Origin: Ancylobacter radicis
GTDB taxonomy: Bacteria > Pseudomonadota > Alphaproteobacteria > Rhizobiales > Xanthobacteraceae
Assembly (NCBI RefSeq): GCF_018449475.1
Contig: NZ_JAHCQH010000014.1
Coordinates: 124,001 to 188,000 of the forward strand
DNA: 64,000 bases
Direction: 5' to 3'
Shown here: positions 62,594-64,000 of the stretch, one piece after another
Numbering within the stretch: the first letter of the stretch is position 1
Layout: each line of letters begins with the position of its first letter
Made by a program: the position numbers and the translations under genes
Notes under the pieces: generated by a model
The model's input: the letters and a program-made list of their open reading frames with translations, nothing else
Told to the model about the DNA's origin: nothing
Databases searched by the model: none

Positions 62594-63517
62594 ATGGCCA
62601 ACATCACCGCGGGCATGGTGAAGGAGCTGCGCGACAAGACCGGCGCCGGCATGATGGATTGCAAGGGCGCGCTCAACGAAGTGGACGGCGACATCGAAGC
62701 CGCCATCGACTGGCTGCGCAAGAAGGGCCTGGCCAAGGCCGCCAAGAAGGCTGGCCGCGTCGCCGCCGAGGGTCTGATCGGCGTTGCCGTATCCGGCACC
62801 AAGGGCGTTGTGGTCGAGGTGAATTCCGAGACCGATTTCGTCGCGCGCAACGAGCAGTTCCAGCAGCTCGTTTCCGGTATCGCCAAGGTAGCGCTCGGCG
62901 CTGGCGCCGATGTCGAGGCCATCAAGGCCAGCGACTTCCCGACCGGCGGCAAGGTGGAGGAGGTTATCTCCACCACGATCGCCACCATCGGCGAGAACAT
63001 GAACCTGCGCCGCGCCGCGGCGGTCGAAGTCAGCTCCGGCGTGATCGGCTCCTATGTCCACGGTTCGGTGGGCGAGGGCCTCGGCAAGATCGGCGTGCTC
63101 GTCGCGCTTGAGTCGACCGGCAATCAGGACGAACTCGCGGCTCTCGGCCGTCAGATCGCCATGCATGTCGCCGCCGCCAGCCCGCAGGCGCTTGATGCCG
63201 CCGGTATCGACGCCGACGTTATTGCCCGTGAAAAGGGTGTGCTCGCCGAGAAGGCCAAGGCCTCCGGCAAGCCGGACAATGTGGTCGAGAAGATCGTCGA
63301 GAGCGGCCTGAAGACTTTCTTCAAGGAAGTCACGCTGGTCGAGCAGGCGTTCATCCATGACCCGTCCAAGACGGTGGCCCAGGCGGTCAAGGAAAGCGAA
63401 GGCAAGGTCGGCGCGCCGATCAAGCTGGTCGGCTTTGTCCGCTTCGGTCTCGGCGAGGGTGTCGAGAAGCAGGAAAGCGACTTCGCCGCCGAAGTCGCCG
63501 CCGCTGCCGGCGTCTGA
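62594..63517 (+). CDS. tsf: Translation elongation factor Ts
   Basis: 307 residues. The UBA-like N-terminus ([26 protein letters not shown]), the EF-Tu-contacting [17 protein letters not shown] near residues 78-94 and the C-terminal [19 protein letters not shown] follow the family. It exchanges GDP on EF-Tu. Start preceded by GTGAGGGATCGAAC. It is followed by a strong terminator. Confidence 0.97.
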   Translation: MANITAGMVKELRDKTGAGMMDCKGALNEVDGDIEAAIDWLRKKGLAKAAKKAGRVAAEGLIGVAVSGTKGVVVEVNSETDFVARNEQFQQLVSGIAKVALGAGADVEAIKASDFPTGGKVEEVISTTIATIGENMNLRRAAAVEVSSGVIGSYVHGSVGEGLGKIGVLVALESTGNQDELAALGRQIAMHVAAASPQALDAAGIDADVIAREKGVLAEKAKASGKPDNVVEKIVESGLKTFFKEVTLVEQAFIHDPSKTVAQAVKESEGKVGAPIKLVGFVRFGLGEGVEKQESDFAAEVAAAAGV

Positions 63518-63538
63518 TCGACTCTGTCGTTGATAAAC

Positions 63539-63575
63539 ACACGCCGGGCCGCCCGCGGGCTGCCCGGCGTGTTTT
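63539..63575 (+). terminator. Strong rho-independent terminator after tsf
   Basis: Perfect 11-bp stem ACACGCCGGGC/GCCCGGCGTGT with a 12-base loop, followed by TTT. pyrH begins 43 bases further on and so needs either read-through or its own promoter. Confidence 0.9.
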
Positions 63576-63618
63576 AATGTCCGCGCCCTCCCGAATCGCG
63601 CGCTTGCCGAGGTGCCTC

Positions 63619-64000
63619 ATGTCCGCTTCCGCTGAAACCAGCGAACTCGCCTATGGGCGTGTATTGGTGAAGGTGTCCGGTGAGGCCTTGATGGGCAGCG
63701 AGGCATTCGGCCTCCACTGGCCGACAATCGAGAGCATCGCCGCCGATCTGGTCGAGGCGCACCGCACGGGAGCGCAGATCGCCGTTGTCGTCGGCGGCGG
63801 CAACATCCTGCGCGGGGCCAGCGTGGCCGGCCAGGGGCTCGACCGCGCCACCGCCGACCATATGGGCATGCTCGCCACGGTGATGAACGCGCTCGCCCTT
63901 GAGAAGGCTGTCGAACAGGCCGGCTGCCCGGCGCGCACGCTCTCCGCCATTCCCATGCCGACCATCTGCGAGCCCTATGCCCGCCAGACCGCCTCCCGCC
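63619..64000 (+). CDS. pyrH: Uridylate kinase, 3' end cut off
   Basis: First 127 codons, then the window ends. Opens MSASAETSELAYGRVLVKVSGEALMG, the amino-acid kinase nucleotide-binding KVSGEALMG loop, then AVVVGGGNILRG and DHMGMLATVMNALAL, the UMP-kinase signature. It phosphorylates UMP to UDP, the classic neighbour of rpsB-tsf and frr. Partial; its C-terminus is off the right edge. Confidence 0.93.
   Translation, partial: MSASAETSELAYGRVLVKVSGEALMGSEAFGLHWPTIESIAADLVEAHRTGAQIAVVVGGGNILRGASVAGQGLDRATADHMGMLATVMNALALEKAVEQAGCPARTLSAIPMPTICEPYARQTASR

Overview
The window joins two unlike pieces of one GC-rich alphaproteobacterial chromosome, most likely Hyphomicrobiales and perhaps Xanthobacteraceae. 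The order assignment rests on a complete nuoA-N operon with alphaproteobacterial features, an S2 protein with a long C-terminal extension, direct-repeat LexA boxes of the GTTC-N7-GTTC type, and an editing-less prolyl-tRNA synthetase. The family is only a guess.

Bases 1 to 33112 are the right-hand part of a siphovirus-type prophage; its left end and integrase lie outside the window. Running rightward are a partial SNF2-like helicase, replication or regulation genes, a leftward XRE repressor with its own operator, an HNH endonuclease, terminase, a portal protein fused to an Acb1-like 2H phosphoesterase domain, protease, capsid, connector genes, tail tube, a tail-assembly chaperone pair joined by a -1 frameshift site, tape measure, tail tip, a beta-helix tailspike, an acyltransferase (probable lysogenic conversion), a sialidase-like tail protein, and a lysis cassette (holin candidate, SAR lysozyme, overlapping Rz/Rz1). 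The last 2.3 kb (30730-32923) switches to the minus strand and carries two small accessory operons of mostly unknown genes. The element ends at 33064-33112 in the displaced 3' half of a tRNA-Asp(GTC) gene, which is the right attachment site.

Bases 33113 to 64000 are host core genome. After two small genes comes the respiratory complex I operon nuoABCDEFGH-(87-aa membrane protein)-IJKLMN, followed closely by birA, rnj (RNase J), mce and a DUF1467 gene, closed by a strong terminator at 52665. Next come proS-lolC/E-lolD, a membrane-anchored unknown, a 32-codon membrane micropeptide behind two LexA boxes, dnaE, a low-GC orphan gene, and rpsB-tsf-pyrH (pyrH runs off the right edge).

The observations I rate most worth checking are the SOS-type micropeptide upstream of dnaE, the portal-2H phosphoesterase fusion, the programmed frameshift, the attachment-site-proximal minus-strand operon, the extra membrane protein inside the nuo operon, and the attR architecture. 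All assignments come from reading the sequence; no database search was run.
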